Below, one piece after another: positions 1 through 11,946 of a DNA stretch of 64,000 bases. The stretch lies in the NCBI RefSeq assembly GCF_026914185.1, contig NC_070562.1, positions 5,766,001-5,830,000 on the forward strand. The letters run 5' to 3'. The stretch's first letter is position 1; every line of letters begins with the position of its first letter. Both the position numbers and the translations under genes were made by a program. Source of the stretch: Puccinia triticina. Its lineage: Eukaryota; Basidiomycota; Pucciniomycetes; Pucciniales; Pucciniaceae. The notes below the pieces were generated by a model. The model was not told the origin of the DNA. It worked only from the letters and a program-made list of their open reading frames with translations, and ran no database searches.

Positions 1-270
1 CATACAGCGATTCCTTGCTTGTATGTATGCCACTCACCCCTGAAGCCTATCAACCCAAGCCAGTTCCACAGCAATCCACAAGGAGCCAATCTGGCAGGGA
101 GTCTTGCCGGCTCCCTCTTTGTCAATTTGCCTTGCCTGATACAACCGGCCTTTGTGGCTTTCAATCTAAAAACACCTGCAACCAATTCCCCTCTGCCGCC
201 AATATCAACTCGGCACATCCCACCGTTCTCGTCCAGATATCTCCCAAGTCTCTAGAGGCCTTCGATAGCT

Positions 271-1327
271 CACTACAAAAATTTATTATTTTTCCAAAAA
301 AAAGATAAAAGTCAACATGAAAAAAATGAAACCAAAATTTCACTCAGGGGAACAAACTGAGCATGCTGAGCCAAAAAAATAAAATGTCCCAAACTGAGCA
401 AAAATCATTGGACAATGTTTTGGGATGGTTTTTTTTCACGCGCCTGGCGGGCCTGAAGCGAGCTTGAGCAGGCCTTGGGTGTGCCTGAGACGGGCCTGGC
501 CCAAAAGCACATTGGGTCAGTATTAAAGGAGTTTTGCCTTGCCCTGGGAGCTTCTGGGGCTTTTGATGGGCCCAAATTCTCAACTTGGGCTTTTGGTGGT
601 CTAGAAGTATCAACCTGGGCCACTGAATAGCCCATGGGCCTTTGAATTCCCAGAAAGCCCACCATGAGCCCCCACATAGCTAATGGGCTCTTGGTAGCCC
701 ATGAAGATCTCCATGGGCCAACAGATACCCTCATGGGCTTTTGGTGGCCCATGAAGATCTCCATGGGCCAACAGATATCCTCATGGGCTTTTGGTGGTCC
801 AAAAAGCTCCCCATGGGCTTTTTGTGGCCCAGAAAGGAAGCAAAAAGCCCATGGGATCCCATGATGGAAGTATCTATTGGCCCATAGGGATCTACATGCG
901 CCACCAAGAGCCCATTAGCTATGTGGGGGCTCATGGTGGGCTTTCTGGGAATTCAAAGGCCCATGGGCTATTCAGTGGCCCGGGTTGATACTTCTAGACC
1001 ACCAAAAGCCCATGTTGAGATTTTGGGCCCATCACAAGCCCCAGAAGCTTGGAGGGCAGGGAAAAACTCCTTTAATACTGACCCAATGTGCTTTTGGGCC
1101 AGGCCCGTCTCAGGCCCACCCAAGGCCTGCTCAAGCCCGCTCCAGGCCCGCCAGGCCTGTGAAAAAAAACCATCCCAAAACATTGTCCAATGATTTTTGC
1201 TCAGTTTAGGACATTTTATTTTTTTGGCTCAGCATGCTCAGTTTGTTCCCCTGAGTGAAATTTTGGTTTCATTTTTTTCATGTTGACTTTGATTTTTTGT
1301 TGGGCAAAATAATAAATGTTTGTAGTG
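271..1327. mobile_element. CACTA-ended foldback element (non-autonomous)
   Basis: The two halves of this interval are near-perfect inverted copies. The left arm starts CACTACAAAAATTTATTATT and the right arm ends with its complement, reading ...AATAAATGTTTGTAGTG. The arms continue inward for about 450 bp on each side and carry short GC-rich repeats of the type CCCATGGGC around a central tandem section near 660-900. Ends beginning CACTA are the hallmark of the CACTA (EnSpm) DNA transposon superfamily. No transposase is encoded, so this would be a non-autonomous derivative. The three bases flanking each end (gct, ggc) do not match, so a target duplication is not supported. The small ORFs inside are by-products of the palindrome. 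Confidence 0.75.
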
Positions 1328-2112
1328 GGCCAACAATTGATAAGTTTTGAGAAGTTCAGGCTCAGAGATCCGGACAGTGATTTGTTGATATGAAGGGATC
1401 TGGCTATCTGAAGCAGTGATATGTTGATGTATCTTCAAATAAAGAGGAATGAGTAAATAAAATGACGTTGTTATTTTCGTCTCTTCTGAAAGTCTGAGGA
1501 ACTATAGAATCCAGTGAGTACAACTTGTAAGCTCTATCATACAAGTGTCACTAGATAGAAGCATAAAGCACATGTTAATAACAAGGGAAATGAAAGTGAA
1601 ACATATGTGAAACTTGGTATGAGTGCAGATGGTGTAGTAAAGAATGATACAACTATCTAAGGGGTAGAAAGGTTTTACTTGCCAGCTGACAAGAATGAAC
1701 AGAAATGATTACAGAGAGAGGAAAGGAGAAAAAATATAAAGAGAAAGGAAACAATGAATTTCATACCTGGGGACAGCAGACATGATGCATGGAAGTATCA
1801 GAACAGGAGTCCCCAAAGCTCTACTGCTGCTTACCCATGTATAGTAAAAGATTTGTGAAGCTATTGTGAAAGCTAACTGAGAGCTATCTAGCATATAGAA
1901 AGTTAAAAAAACAAGAGAAACAATCCTGAAAGCTACAAACTATGATCAGAGAGTGGAATTGATTCATAATTGGTCAGAAATAATGGAAAAGTGCAAGACT
2001 TCCAGCAGTTGAGTCATACATGCAATCTAAAAAATTGTTCAACCCCTTGATCAATCGAATGGATTGGTAGTTCTATGGTTTATATTTCCCTTGCTCCTGA
2101 TATTCCTCTGCC
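1328..2112. other. Intergenic, no gene recognised
   Basis: AT-rich sequence between the foldback element and the 3' end of the secreted-protein gene. No ORF with family resemblance, no convincing exon and no repeat pair were seen. Confidence 0.6.
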
Positions 2113-4252
2113 TCACCTCATCTTGGCCTCCAGATAGGTGAGCAATTCTAGAATCTCCTCATGGAAGTTTATTGAGCAACAACTAATTCTTTTCAGCTCC
2201 TGATTTTTGATGATTATGTTTTTTGTCTTGTCCTGGATTTTACTTGTGAGGCTTTTTTGAACTACCTCATACTCTGCAGTCATCTTTGATAATAGATCAT
2301 ATTGGTTTTTGTAGAATGATTTGATGTCAGATGGATTTCTCCGCAGGCGGTGCTTGAATCTGTTGTATTCTTCTTCAGATATAGAATTCACAGATTGTTT
2401 AATTCCACGGATACGTTCAGCAATGAAAAGCATCTTGAATTTGTGCTCAAAATTATTTTGGATAAATTGTTTCTCTATGTCAGGAAACTCTTTCAATTCC
2501 TTAAAAATATTGTGTTTATATTTATTCAAGGTATTTCTGATAATCCCTTGGGAAATCTTGCTTTCAATGAAATTCAACATTTCACAAATATCATAAGTCA
2601 GGAGTTGTGTGTACCAATGTTTGCTCTGGCGTTCAACTTCCAATGGTAAATTCATTTCTGGGCAAATTTTTAAAAGAAGAATGATCAGATGCTTCACTTC
2701 AACCTCAAATTGAAATTGATTTTCATTAATTGAGGTTTTTTGCAAAAGATTGAGGCTTCCATTGTTCTTTCCCATCAATACTGTTGAATGATGAGTAGCT
2801 TTGAGTTGATTGCTGTAGATGTTACCTGTACGGTAGTTTAAAAATGAGAAGTAGAAGCTGGGCAATTTCTTAATTGTTTGAATACTTTGTGAATCTCTAT
2901 AGCAATGATAACTATAATCAAAGTTGAAACTGTAGAAATTCAGATTGATCCTATCTTTATCACTGTTTCTGAGACCTTTTTTTTATTATTTAAAAAAAGT
3001 AATAGATTTCCCATGAGCATCAATATCAACTTCCAAATATTTTTCATAACACTCACCCTCAAGGAACTGGAAATCTGATCCCCAAAACCAGCTTTCAGTT
3101 GGATCTGTGCCAGAATATGAAAATTTATATCTTTGGAGGACCTTACAGATATTTTCAATCCTTGTAACAGTTAAAGACCATAGAATTTGATCTTCTTCTA
3201 ACAAACTACTGAGATCTTCCTTGTTGCAAAATTCATACTTGTACAAAAGATCAATTGCTTTGAGGAGGTAAGGCTGAGATACATTGTATTCTCTCCAAAA
3301 AATTGAATGTTTATTTTTAATCCTTCCATAGTTGAATATTTCTTTGATCTCATTCAGAAATGAAGCACCATGTTTCCTCATTGATGTGTGTTTTGCAACC
3401 ACTGAAAAGACACCATCAGGCAATTCTTTCAGGAATACATTTTCTTCCTGGCCTTGTGCAAGCAATTCTATTAAGTGTTCCATGGTAGAAAATGTTGGAT
3501 CAACTTCCAATATATAACAGAGCATAAGTTTCTTGAAAATTGGTAAATAAATATTGTGGTATTTTTCCAGAAATCCTGCAAAGTCGGGCTTCATGTCCAA
3601 GTATTGAGGAAAAACAGATTCATGCAAACCCTCAAGCACTTTAAACTCTTCTTGAAGCCACCTCAGTTCCCCTAAAGCTCCAGGTGGTTGATTGATAATT
3701 CATTGGTTAGTAATCCAAGCTGAACAAATTAAAGAAATTGAAATGAAAGCTTGCCTTTCTTTTTTCTTATTTTTTTATTCATGATATCACCTTCTATAAA
3801 AATTTAAATAGACCAATTAATCTATTTAATCCAGTTCAATCCAAAGATTTCCTTATTCAGAATAGATTCAACTAACTTCTTTTATCCTTTTTTGGCCTCC
3901 CATTCTTATGGCTTAACCTGTTTTCCCAATATAACTTGGTATCTATGCTGTTGGTTGTACCATCAAAGCCCCTAGAAATTGACATTGTGAACTTTTCTTT
4001 TTTAAATCCATCCCCCCTGGGAACAGCTAAGAAATTTTTGGTGTGGTGAGAAAAAGGATTGCAATGCAGAAAAAATCAGCATAGGCAACAACAATGTGAA
4101 ATTATGTTGAAGATAAGAATTCTGTTACCGCTGGGAGTATTTGCTTGACCAACAAGACCTTGAATCTCAGCTTCTGCTTTTCCTGAGAGCTCAAAAGTAC
4201 CAAAAGAAACAGATATGAAACATCCGATTACCAGCTGGCATTGAAAAAGCAT
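2113..4252 (-). CDS. Predicted secreted protein, 576 aa, unknown function (4 exons)
   Basis: I do not recognise the family. Four minus-strand exons join in one frame: 4129-4252, 3877-4026, 3057-3671 and 2113-2954, totalling 577 codons with the stop. The start at 4252 is chosen because it gives a hydrophobic N-terminus (MLFQCQLVIGCFISVSFG) typical of a signal peptide cut near residue 18; an upstream in-frame ATG at 4276 would spoil it. Donors are GTAACA, GTTAGT and GTGAGT. A CTAAC branch site precedes the third exon. The mature protein is rich in Lys, Glu, Asn, Phe and Ile, largely helical in appearance, with no visible catalytic motif. Exon 2 is the least certain, since it was chosen by phase. 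The product is probably extracellular, and in a rust could be an effector or haustorial protein; that role is inference. Confidence 0.65.
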
Positions 4253-6441
4253 CTTATCAGGAAGAATTATCTGCAAAATACTGGAGTGTGGTAATCTGTG
4301 TGAACAAGCCAGATATTCAAATTTCAGGATAATTCATCTCCTTTCTTGTGAACAAGGCTTTTTTTGGATCTCAATGGAAGAAAAACTGGGTTGGCTTAGA
4401 GGTGCTGTTTTATATCTTCCTCGGTGACATTGAAGGTGTTCAGTTGATACAATAAGCAGGTTTAACATCTTTGGTTACCCATCCTGTATAGTGTACATGA
4501 CATGTATACAAATGTTTCAAAAATGTTTCATGATTTGACTCCTATCAGTGGGTCCAGCAACCAGGTGAGGTGGAAATGCAAGCTGGCGCAGGGGAAATCA
4601 GAGCTGGCACTCACACCTCTTGGCCATCAAACTTTATGTCTGCAAGGTCCAAAAAGTGGGTATTGTCATTGATTTAGATTGATTTCCACCAAAGACTTAG
4701 ACAATCAGCCATGGTAGAGGCATGATGTCATGGCCACTGTAAACCTAGTTTACCCTCCCAGACCCCCCAATGCAGGGCTGTCTCTTTGATGGCCCTTGGC
4801 AACAGATCAGCTGTACCCAACATGCTGCATGGCTTGCAGTTGACATCAATTGATAAGCAGTTTGCTCTCTCAAGTCCATGGACTATGTACACAAGCACAT
4901 AGCCATGTTACCTTATTGGATCTAATCCTGGGGGGGGGGGGCTCAGGCAGATTGTCAACAGAGCATTTACTTGGACTGGTGGTGTAAAACAACAGACAAT
5001 ACCCAACACCTGAATGCCTTGGGATATGCTCCTCAGGATGAAGAATGAGTCTGTTCAAGGCCTGTCAGTCTTTCTTTTAGCATGTGTAAAAATTTCAAAA
5101 AACAAAGTACGTGTCTTTTCCCACACAGGGCAGAGTTGATCACAGTTGCATGTAGTGTAACTGAGGGCCTTTCCCCCAGAAGTCAAGTCAACTCAATTAA
5201 TACATTATCTATGTTATCCAGACCACAAAGGTCTCAAATGGGTAGAAAATCCATCTTCATTAGCCATACTTACTTTTCATCTTAGTTTTGACATGAGTTG
5301 TGACATGTCACATGAGAGCTGGTTGAGCTCATAGTGCCAACATTTCGATTGGAACATTGCATTGTGATACTGATAACAAATACAACCATGGCCTCATTAG
5401 GAGGTCAATGGTCAATCACTCAGGAGCGTATCAATCAACAACTAGTACTGGTTTCTTTATTTGGTGGGACTTCTGGTTTTTTCTTGATGGTGTAATTGAG
5501 CCGGGGTGCGGCCTGTATGCAGAGCGACAATCTCGTAGAATCACCATGCTTGGTGGCCTTCATAGTTCCATGGACGTTTTTGCGAGCGTTCATACCGATC
5601 AAGCAAATAGTGTCTTGTGGGATTTTTGTAAAATTTATGACAACTAAGATTGATTTCAGATCAGAAAACTTGTATCCAGAATTATATACAATGAAAATGA
5701 AATGGTCTTGTAGTCTTGACTGATTTAAGAAGTGAAAAGACTATTCACCTAAGAGCAGGCGAAATTGCCGCGCTTCTGAGTTATTAAGATGAAAGAAGAA
5801 AATTAAACTGAAAAGTTGGACACGAAGTCTTTGTGAGGGAGAATGGAAAAGGGATCGGCTAGGAACAATGAGAATGGATGACTGCAATGGCGTATGCATT
5901 GCGTTAGCTTAATGCCTTGACATGTTTTATTGTTGCAAGAGGATAAGTACCTCTTGTGTTCCGCACGCTTGCTTTAACGGTGTTGAACGTCTTGACGATA
6001 CGTCGAGTTAGTCCTGTTACGGCTGTTATAAGACAACATCTCTTTATCAGCGATTTGCTTTACTGCTGTTTGGATTAACGCTGCTATGCTTACTCGTTAG
6101 TCGAGGGACTTATTCGAGATGCTAGGTCTGTAGGGCTGGTGGATATTCTGTGCGATAGTGAGCTGTGATATCAAGCGAGTGTTAGTCTGATGCTTTGTCT
6201 CAAGCCTGGGAGCTGCCTCTTAAATACTCACGAGATCGAAGATTCGGAACTCGGAGCTGCCCTGATGTTGCTACGTTGTCTGACTATGCCTTGCGCCCTT
6301 GGGGAGTTGCTGCTCGTTTCATCTGTTGTAGGGATGACGATACAGAAGGGTTAGCTTGTGTGGCTTAAGTCTGAAGGGATGAAACTCGGGGCTTACGATG
6401 CGTTGCATCAGAGTTTGTTTTTCCCCTGCGCCTTTTGGCGT
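4253..6441. other. Intergenic, no gene recognised
   Basis: Mixed sequence with a G10 run near 4930-4940. ORFs around 4870-5720 are short and show no signal peptide, motif or exon continuation. The 5.8-6.4 kb part is more GC-rich and lies 3' of the split host gene, so it may be its old 3' flank. No function can be supported. Confidence 0.5.
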
Positions 6442-7036
6442 CTAGAGCATCAGCCTCTGTATTCTGACAATTTTGATTGCAATCTTGACGTCGGGGAAGA
6501 CTAACTGGCCGTTGTCGACTCGATGGCCTTCGGATGCCAAGGCGATCTTGCCGGTGGATTTGAATGTCGGGATTATCATTACAAAGGAATCGGGCTCTTC
6601 AGGACCATCACCCTTGTCCAAAAACCGACTAGCGTAGAAGCCGTCACGAGGAAACGCTAGACTACCTGCTGCTGTGTTGAATGCGTCGTCGTTGTTTGGG
6701 TTTGGAGTGTGGTCCTTGATGTATTTCTCAGTGGTCTCCGCAGATCCTCCTGCATAATCATAGTACGTGTCCCAGAGAGTCTTCGCTGCCTTCTCAGAAC
6801 CTTCCATGAGCTCGTCGAAGAATTCTTGATTTGTTTCGACGGCTTCTTGATTACGGTATTCATCCAGAATCTTCAGCCGAGTCAAGTCCTGGGACCACCC
6901 TATGCCCGACATGACATCCCCATTGGGCCGACCTTCGGAGGCTGTTGGCAAGATGAATTGCTTGCAGCGATGAAAGAAATCGCACAGGAAGTCGAGCCTT
7001 GCTCGCAGCTTTGGGCTTATGAGAGAGATCTTGAGG

Positions 7037-7041
7037 AAATC
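7037..7041. repeat. Target-site duplication (left), AAATC
   Basis: AAATC directly before the 5' LTR equals AAATC at 13166-13170 directly after the 3' LTR. A 5-bp duplication is normal for Ty1/copia integrase and fixes the element boundaries. Confidence 0.95.
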
Positions 7042-7755
7042 TGTCAAGATTCAGGCCCGGGCCCGAACAACTCCACCGCTTCGGCTGAGTCACCGGACCC
7101 TGCGGCAAGCACCACTGCCTCAACAGCAACCTCAAACTTCATTCTCAACGCCATCACTGGCCACGACGAATACTCGGATCATGAGCTCAACCAAACCAGT
7201 CAAGCCCACGCCCTAACCCTGCCATCTCCTAGCAACCAGACCGGTCAAGAACCAGGCGCTGTTGCCCAGGACTAATCAAGCCCTGTGATTCCATACCAGG
7301 CCAACCTATGTACGTCGGTTACAGAAGTCATACCTGTCACCCGCATGGCTATATAAACTGATGCCCTTCTCACTGTCAGGCCTGATCCTCAGTGTATCCT
7401 CCTTCTAGCCTTACACCACTCCAGCTTGAACTCTTTCCATCTTCCTCGAACCTGCTATCCACAGCCTTATCCGAACCCGCTATCCACAGTTTCTTCTCCC
7501 CCTTTTTACCTTAGCTCGAACTCTTCTTTCTTTGTTATCATTGACAGCTTGCAACGACCTCGTACCGCACTCTTGTTCTTCTTGTGTTACTTTTCTTGTA
7601 TTTTCTTATCGCTCTTATTCTCCTTGTCCTACCACTGCCCTTAAGGTACTTTCACCTCCTGTTTTTTTTTTCTTCATTTTCTCTCCTCTCCCTCATGAAG
7701 ATCACCATGAGCTGACATAAGATGAAATGAAACCTTAAGTCTTCCAATTCTCACA
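7042..7755 (+). repeat. 5' LTR of the copia element (714 bp)
   Basis: Begins TGTCAAGATTCAGGCCCGGG and ends CCAATTCTCACA, giving the usual TG...CA termini. It matches the 3' LTR (713 bp after subtraction of the nested insertion and one duplication copy) with scattered single-base differences. Confidence 0.95.
7350..7357 (+). promoter_or_regulatory. TATA box in the LTR
   Basis: TATATAAA lies in the middle of the LTR, the expected place for the U3 promoter. The same motif is present in the 3' LTR at about 12254. Confidence 0.6.
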
Positions 7756-7829
7756 GATTTACAGTCTCGACGTCTTCAATCAAACTAAAACAGGACGTTC
7801 AGGAAACCGACTAAAAGGGCAGCGACGAA

Positions 7830-8459
7830 ATGGCAACAGGCGTAGCAACCAAAGAAGAACTTGCGTGTTTGCTCACTCTCGAAGGCGAAAGCAACTATGC
7901 CCTCTGGCGCTTAAGGATGCGAACCTTCATGAAAAATAAGGACCTTTGGGGCGCCATCAGCACAGATCCCGGACCCAATCCAAACCGCGCCTTAAAAAAG
8001 CAACTGAACGAGACCGCAGGAGTAATCAGCATGAAGATATCCGACCGATTGTATCCAAGCCTTGTTACTGAAGATATCGAGGATAATGGATTCCTCTTAT
8101 GGTCAAAAATCACTGAACAATACTCTCGGTACACGGCTCATCGATACAACAGGTGCCTCAATGCCTGGCAAAACCTCAAGTACAAAGGTCACATGATGGA
8201 CTTCCTCGACGGTATTGAGAAATGTCTCACAAACTTTGCAGCAATTGGCGAGGCTTGTACTAGCAGAGATGTATGCGGAGTCATCGTGGCCAAACTCGGT
8301 ACCGCTTGGCGAGCACTCACGGACTCTTTTCTTCTGCAGCCTGATCTCATGCGCAACCACAATCTTCTCATGGGCAGGCTTCGGGATATCGCTGAGGAAG
8401 AGGAACCAGCAAAAAGGAAAACTCAATCCGAGAAAACTGTCACCGCCTTAAAACGCTAG
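7830..8459 (+). CDS. gag: copia Gag (UBN2-type), truncated by frameshift
   Basis: A 209-aa ORF opening MATGVATKEELACLLTLEGE, with the conserved copia Gag pattern of an N-terminal L-x-G-x-N-Y-x-x-W followed by a helical region containing W-x-x-I-x-x-x-Y. The ORF ends at TAG (8457-8459), but the zinc-knuckle-like part (Cys-Arg-Asn-Gly...His-Asn-Pro...His...Cys-Trp) follows from 8479 in another frame. A one-base shift near 8445 therefore separates the knuckle from the capsid region. In an intact element Gag would form the cytoplasmic virus-like particle. The stop looks like a frameshift result rather than a point mutation. Confidence 0.85.
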   Translation: MATGVATKEELACLLTLEGESNYALWRLRMRTFMKNKDLWGAISTDPGPNPNRALKKQLNETAGVISMKISDRLYPSLVTEDIEDNGFLLWSKITEQYSRYTAHRYNRCLNAWQNLKYKGHMMDFLDGIEKCLTNFAAIGEACTSRDVCGVIVAKLGTAWRALTDSFLLQPDLMRNHNLLMGRLRDIAEEEEPAKRKTQSEKTVTALKR

Positions 8460-8478
8460 AACCAGACCTCCACCCGGT

Positions 8479-11400
8479 TGCAGAAATGGCAGGCACAATC
8501 CGGAAGCCGCGCACTCGGAAGAAAATTGCTGGGCTCTACATCCTGAGAAACAACCAGTCCGAAAACCTCGCGTTAATCCTTCCCAGCACAACACAACGGT
8601 GGCAGATGAATCCTCCTCTTCTGCTCAGCCCTCCAAGTTCGAACGGCCTGCATTCGCCAATGTCTCCACTGCGACGCTCTTCTCTGCGACTCCAACAAGC
8701 TTACCCGCCGTGCTTGACTCAGGCGCCTCTCATCACATGTTCAATAGTCTGGCCTTCTTTGTGGACACCACCCCGTGCAACATTCCCATCAGAACTGGCA
8801 GAAACTCCACTGATCTCTTAGCCACTCGCAATGGGACGGTCAGTATCATGGACTCAAAAGGGAAAATCGTCACTCTCAAAGACTGCCTGTTTGTCCCTGG
8901 ACTCACTCAAAACCTCTTATCCATGGGCCGATTCCTCCACTGATCCGTCAACATCACCAGAATAGATGAATCCTGCACGGTCACCATTGATGATTCCACG
9001 ACATTCGACTGTCTCCTTTGCAACGACATTCTTGAGCTTCAAACTAGCATAGGTCCAATTCCCTCAACGACATTCTTGAGCTTCAAACTAGCATAGGTCC
9101 AATTCCCCCGTCGACCAATGCGCTTCTCACTAGAACGCACTCTGGACAAACCACTCCCTTCAAAACCTGGCACGCACGTTTAGGACATGCGAGTCTGGCC
9201 AGAATCAAGGAGGCAGTATCAGACTCCGGCTTGGTGAACGATGCATGCTGCGACACATGTATGAAAGGAAAAATCTGCCGGACGTCTTTCAAAAGCAGTT
9301 TTGACAGCACTTCTCACCCGCTCGAGGTCGTGCATGGGGATCTGGTTGGGCCCATAACTCCGGCGACCAACGCCGGGTCTCGTTATTTTCTTACTCTTGT
9401 CGATCAACATACGGGCTACATCAGCATCACCCTCCTCAAGCGCAAGTCCGATGCAGCCGCCGCGATCAAAGATTTCACTTGTTTCTTCAAACGGCAAACA
9501 GGGCAACTTGTCAAGAAATTCGTCACTGATGGTGGTGGCGAATTTTGCAATCGACTTCTCTCTGATTCTCTCAAGGCAAGCGGTATTCAGCACAACGTTT
9601 CGCCCCCTTACACGCCACAACACAACGGGGTAGCGGAACGTGCGAATAAGACAATTATCAACATGACCAGATGTCTCATGATCCAGTCCAGCTTGGCCAA
9701 AGAATGGTGGGGCGAAGCGGCCCTCACGGCCATGGCCACCACGAATTGCCTTCCGTCTCTTAGCAAAAGCAAACTCAGCCCGCTGGAACAACTGTTTGGC
9801 AGGAAACCCAACATGAAGTTCTTCAAACCGTTTGGATGCAAGACATGGGTCGTCAAACCAAACCAACTCCGCACTTCCAAGTTTGATCCAATCTCTTGGG
9901 ACGGCATTCTCCTTGGATATGCCAACGACTACTCCGCCTACAGAGTGGTCAGGATCGATGATAAGAAGGTCATTGAGACTAAGCATGCGTACTTCGACGA
10001 ATCTCAGTTTCCCTCCCTCTCGGCACTTCATCCCAGCATCAATGTCTTTCCCAACGACCCTCTCCCGGACTTCTCTGGAACCCCCGTTCTTCCTCACATC
10101 ACCGATGACACCGACATTGATGAGCATCCTGTGACCACTGATCACCAGAGCACCTCTCGCTCCGATGTAGACGATGACTCGTCTTCAAGTGGGGATGATC
10201 AAGGCGAGCCCATGGACCTCGACATGGAAGACGAGCAAGCCATCTTACCTACTCCCGCACGTCGTCTGATTCTCAGGCTCGGTCCGCATCCAACCCGTAT
10301 CAGCAGTGACATTGACAGTAGCAACATTGTCCGTCATCCGCGCCGTGCCGCCGCTTCGTACTCCACTCTCACTGTTGAACCCAGCAACCACTTTCAAGCA
10401 ATGCGATGCAATGAGCAGGAGCAGTGGAGGGAGGCTGAGGCTAGAGAAATTCAGAACATGCGGGATCACAACGTCTGGACTGAAACACCTCGCCTTCCCT
10501 CGCACTCCACCATCCCCTCCACATGGGCCTACAAAAAGAAGTTGGGGGCAGACAAGTACAAAGCCCGTATCTGTGCTCAAGGCTTTCGACAGACGTATGG
10601 CCTCAATTTCGACATGAAGTACGCTCCGACCGGGAAACCTGCCTCTCTCCGCATCCTCCTTTCACACGCCATAACGCACGGCCTGAAAATTCACCAACTA
10701 GACGTTAAAAGTGCCTTCCTCACGTGTGATCTCGAGGAAACGGTGTACATGCTCCCTCCTCCCGGGTACAAGACTGGCGAGAACATTGTCCTTCATCTAA
10801 AAAAGGCAATCTATGGCCTTAAGCAAGCATCTCTCGCTTGGTACAAACGCCTTAGCTCTTTCCTTTCCTCCATTGGCTTCTCTGTTTCGGTAGCGGACCC
10901 CTGCGTTTTCTGGCGGATGCTCCCCTCTCCTCTCTGGATTTTCGCTCACGTGGACGATTTGATCATCGTTGGCTCAGATCCGGACACTTTTTGACAAGAA
11001 ATGTCAGCAGAGTTCTCCATCAAGTACCTTGGTGAAGCCTTGTTCCTTCTCGGTATGAAACTCGATAGGGTTAACTCCGGTTTTGTGCTCCATCAGTCAC
11101 AGTACATCAAACAAAAGCTCGTCGAGTTCAACATCACTTCCCTTCCTGATGCTTCTTGTCCCCTCAACCCACGTATTCACCTTGCTAAAGCCACTCAAGC
11201 GGACATTTCCCTTCTCACGCCCATGAACATCAATTATCGCGCGCTGATTGGATCCCTGAATTACCTCAGCATTCTGACTCGCCCCAACATATCCTTTGCA
11301 GTAAGCAAGCTATCACAATTCCTTGAACATCCGGGTCTATCTCACTACACCGCGGCAGTCCAGGTGTTTTGATATCTCAAAGGCACAATCAACCAGGGTC

Positions 11401-11946
11401 TTCTGTTTAGTCGGTCGCCGTCATCCAACCTCTCGGTGACAGTTGACGCCGACTGGGGGAACTGCCCGGACACCAGGCGCTCCCACACTGGTTACGTTGT
11501 CCAGTGGAACAACCACCTTGTCTCCTGGAAATCCACCAAGCAGTGCACGGTCTCGCTCTCCTCCTCTGAGGCTGAGTACAAGGCGCTCACCGATGTCAGC
11601 AAAGAGGTCGCATGGCTCAACAATCTAATGCGTGAAGCTCAGCTTGATCTCGAAATCAAGACAGCAGTCGTCCTTATCGACAACCGCGGGGCCATGGATC
11701 TGGCTCTGAGTCAGACTAGTCAGAATGGCTTCCGTACAAAGCACATGGATCTTCGACTTCACTTCGTGCGCGAGCTTATTCAGTCCAAAGTTATTCGCCT
11801 CCGATACGTTCCCTCTGCTGGGAACAAAGCAGACTTCCTCACCAAACCGGTTGGTCGTAGCAAAATCACTTCAGCCCTCCGTCAGTTCACTGGTGTGGTC
11901 TCCAGCATCTCTGCTTCAAGCCTTGACGCTCGAAGCACGTCAGCCT
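8479..11946 (+). pseudogene. pol: copia Pol: protease, integrase, reverse transcriptase, RNase H (broken)
   Basis: Domains in order: zinc-knuckle-like segment (8479-8560); aspartic protease with LDSGASHHM (about 8710); GAG-pre-integrase with HARLGHAS and a Cys-x2-Cys pair (about 9170-9260); integrase core with DQHTGY, DGGGEF and HNGVAER (9400-9640); reverse transcriptase with KARICAQGF, QLDVKSAFL, KAIYGLKQA and the catalytic FAHVDDL (10530-10960); RNase H with DADWG, SSSEAEY and a D-x-R-x-H-F-V-R region (11436-11850). Breaks are TGA at 8941-8943 (after GRFLH), 10993-10995 (after SDPDTF) and 11371-11373 (before YLKGT), plus the 44-bp duplication. The three TGA codons are most simply read as Arg CGA codons changed by C to T. 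Reverse transcription and integration activities are lost here. Confidence 0.92.
9021..9107 (+). repeat. 44-bp tandem duplication inside pol
   Basis: The segment starting CAACGACATTCTTGAGCTTC at 9021 is repeated at 9065. Because 44 is not a multiple of three, it shifts the frame between the protease and integrase parts. Confidence 0.95.

Noticed and set aside
344..1209. Mirror ORFs of 60-120 codons in both halves of the first kilobase
   Set aside because: They encode the same peptides in opposite directions because the element is a palindrome.
5357..5647. 96-codon ORF as a gene
   Set aside because: No signal peptide, motif, splice context or repeat relation; likely chance.
6709..7275. 188-codon plus-strand ORF running into the 5' LTR
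   Set aside because: Antisense to the real reading of split gene A on one side and LTR on the other; compositional only.
8457..8459. gag stop TAG as another C-to-T mutation
   Set aside because: The zinc-knuckle region continues in a different frame from 8479, so a frameshift near 8445 explains the stop better.
9219..10145. 308-codon minus-strand ORF
   Set aside because: It is the antisense shadow of the copia integrase and its reading has no family resemblance.
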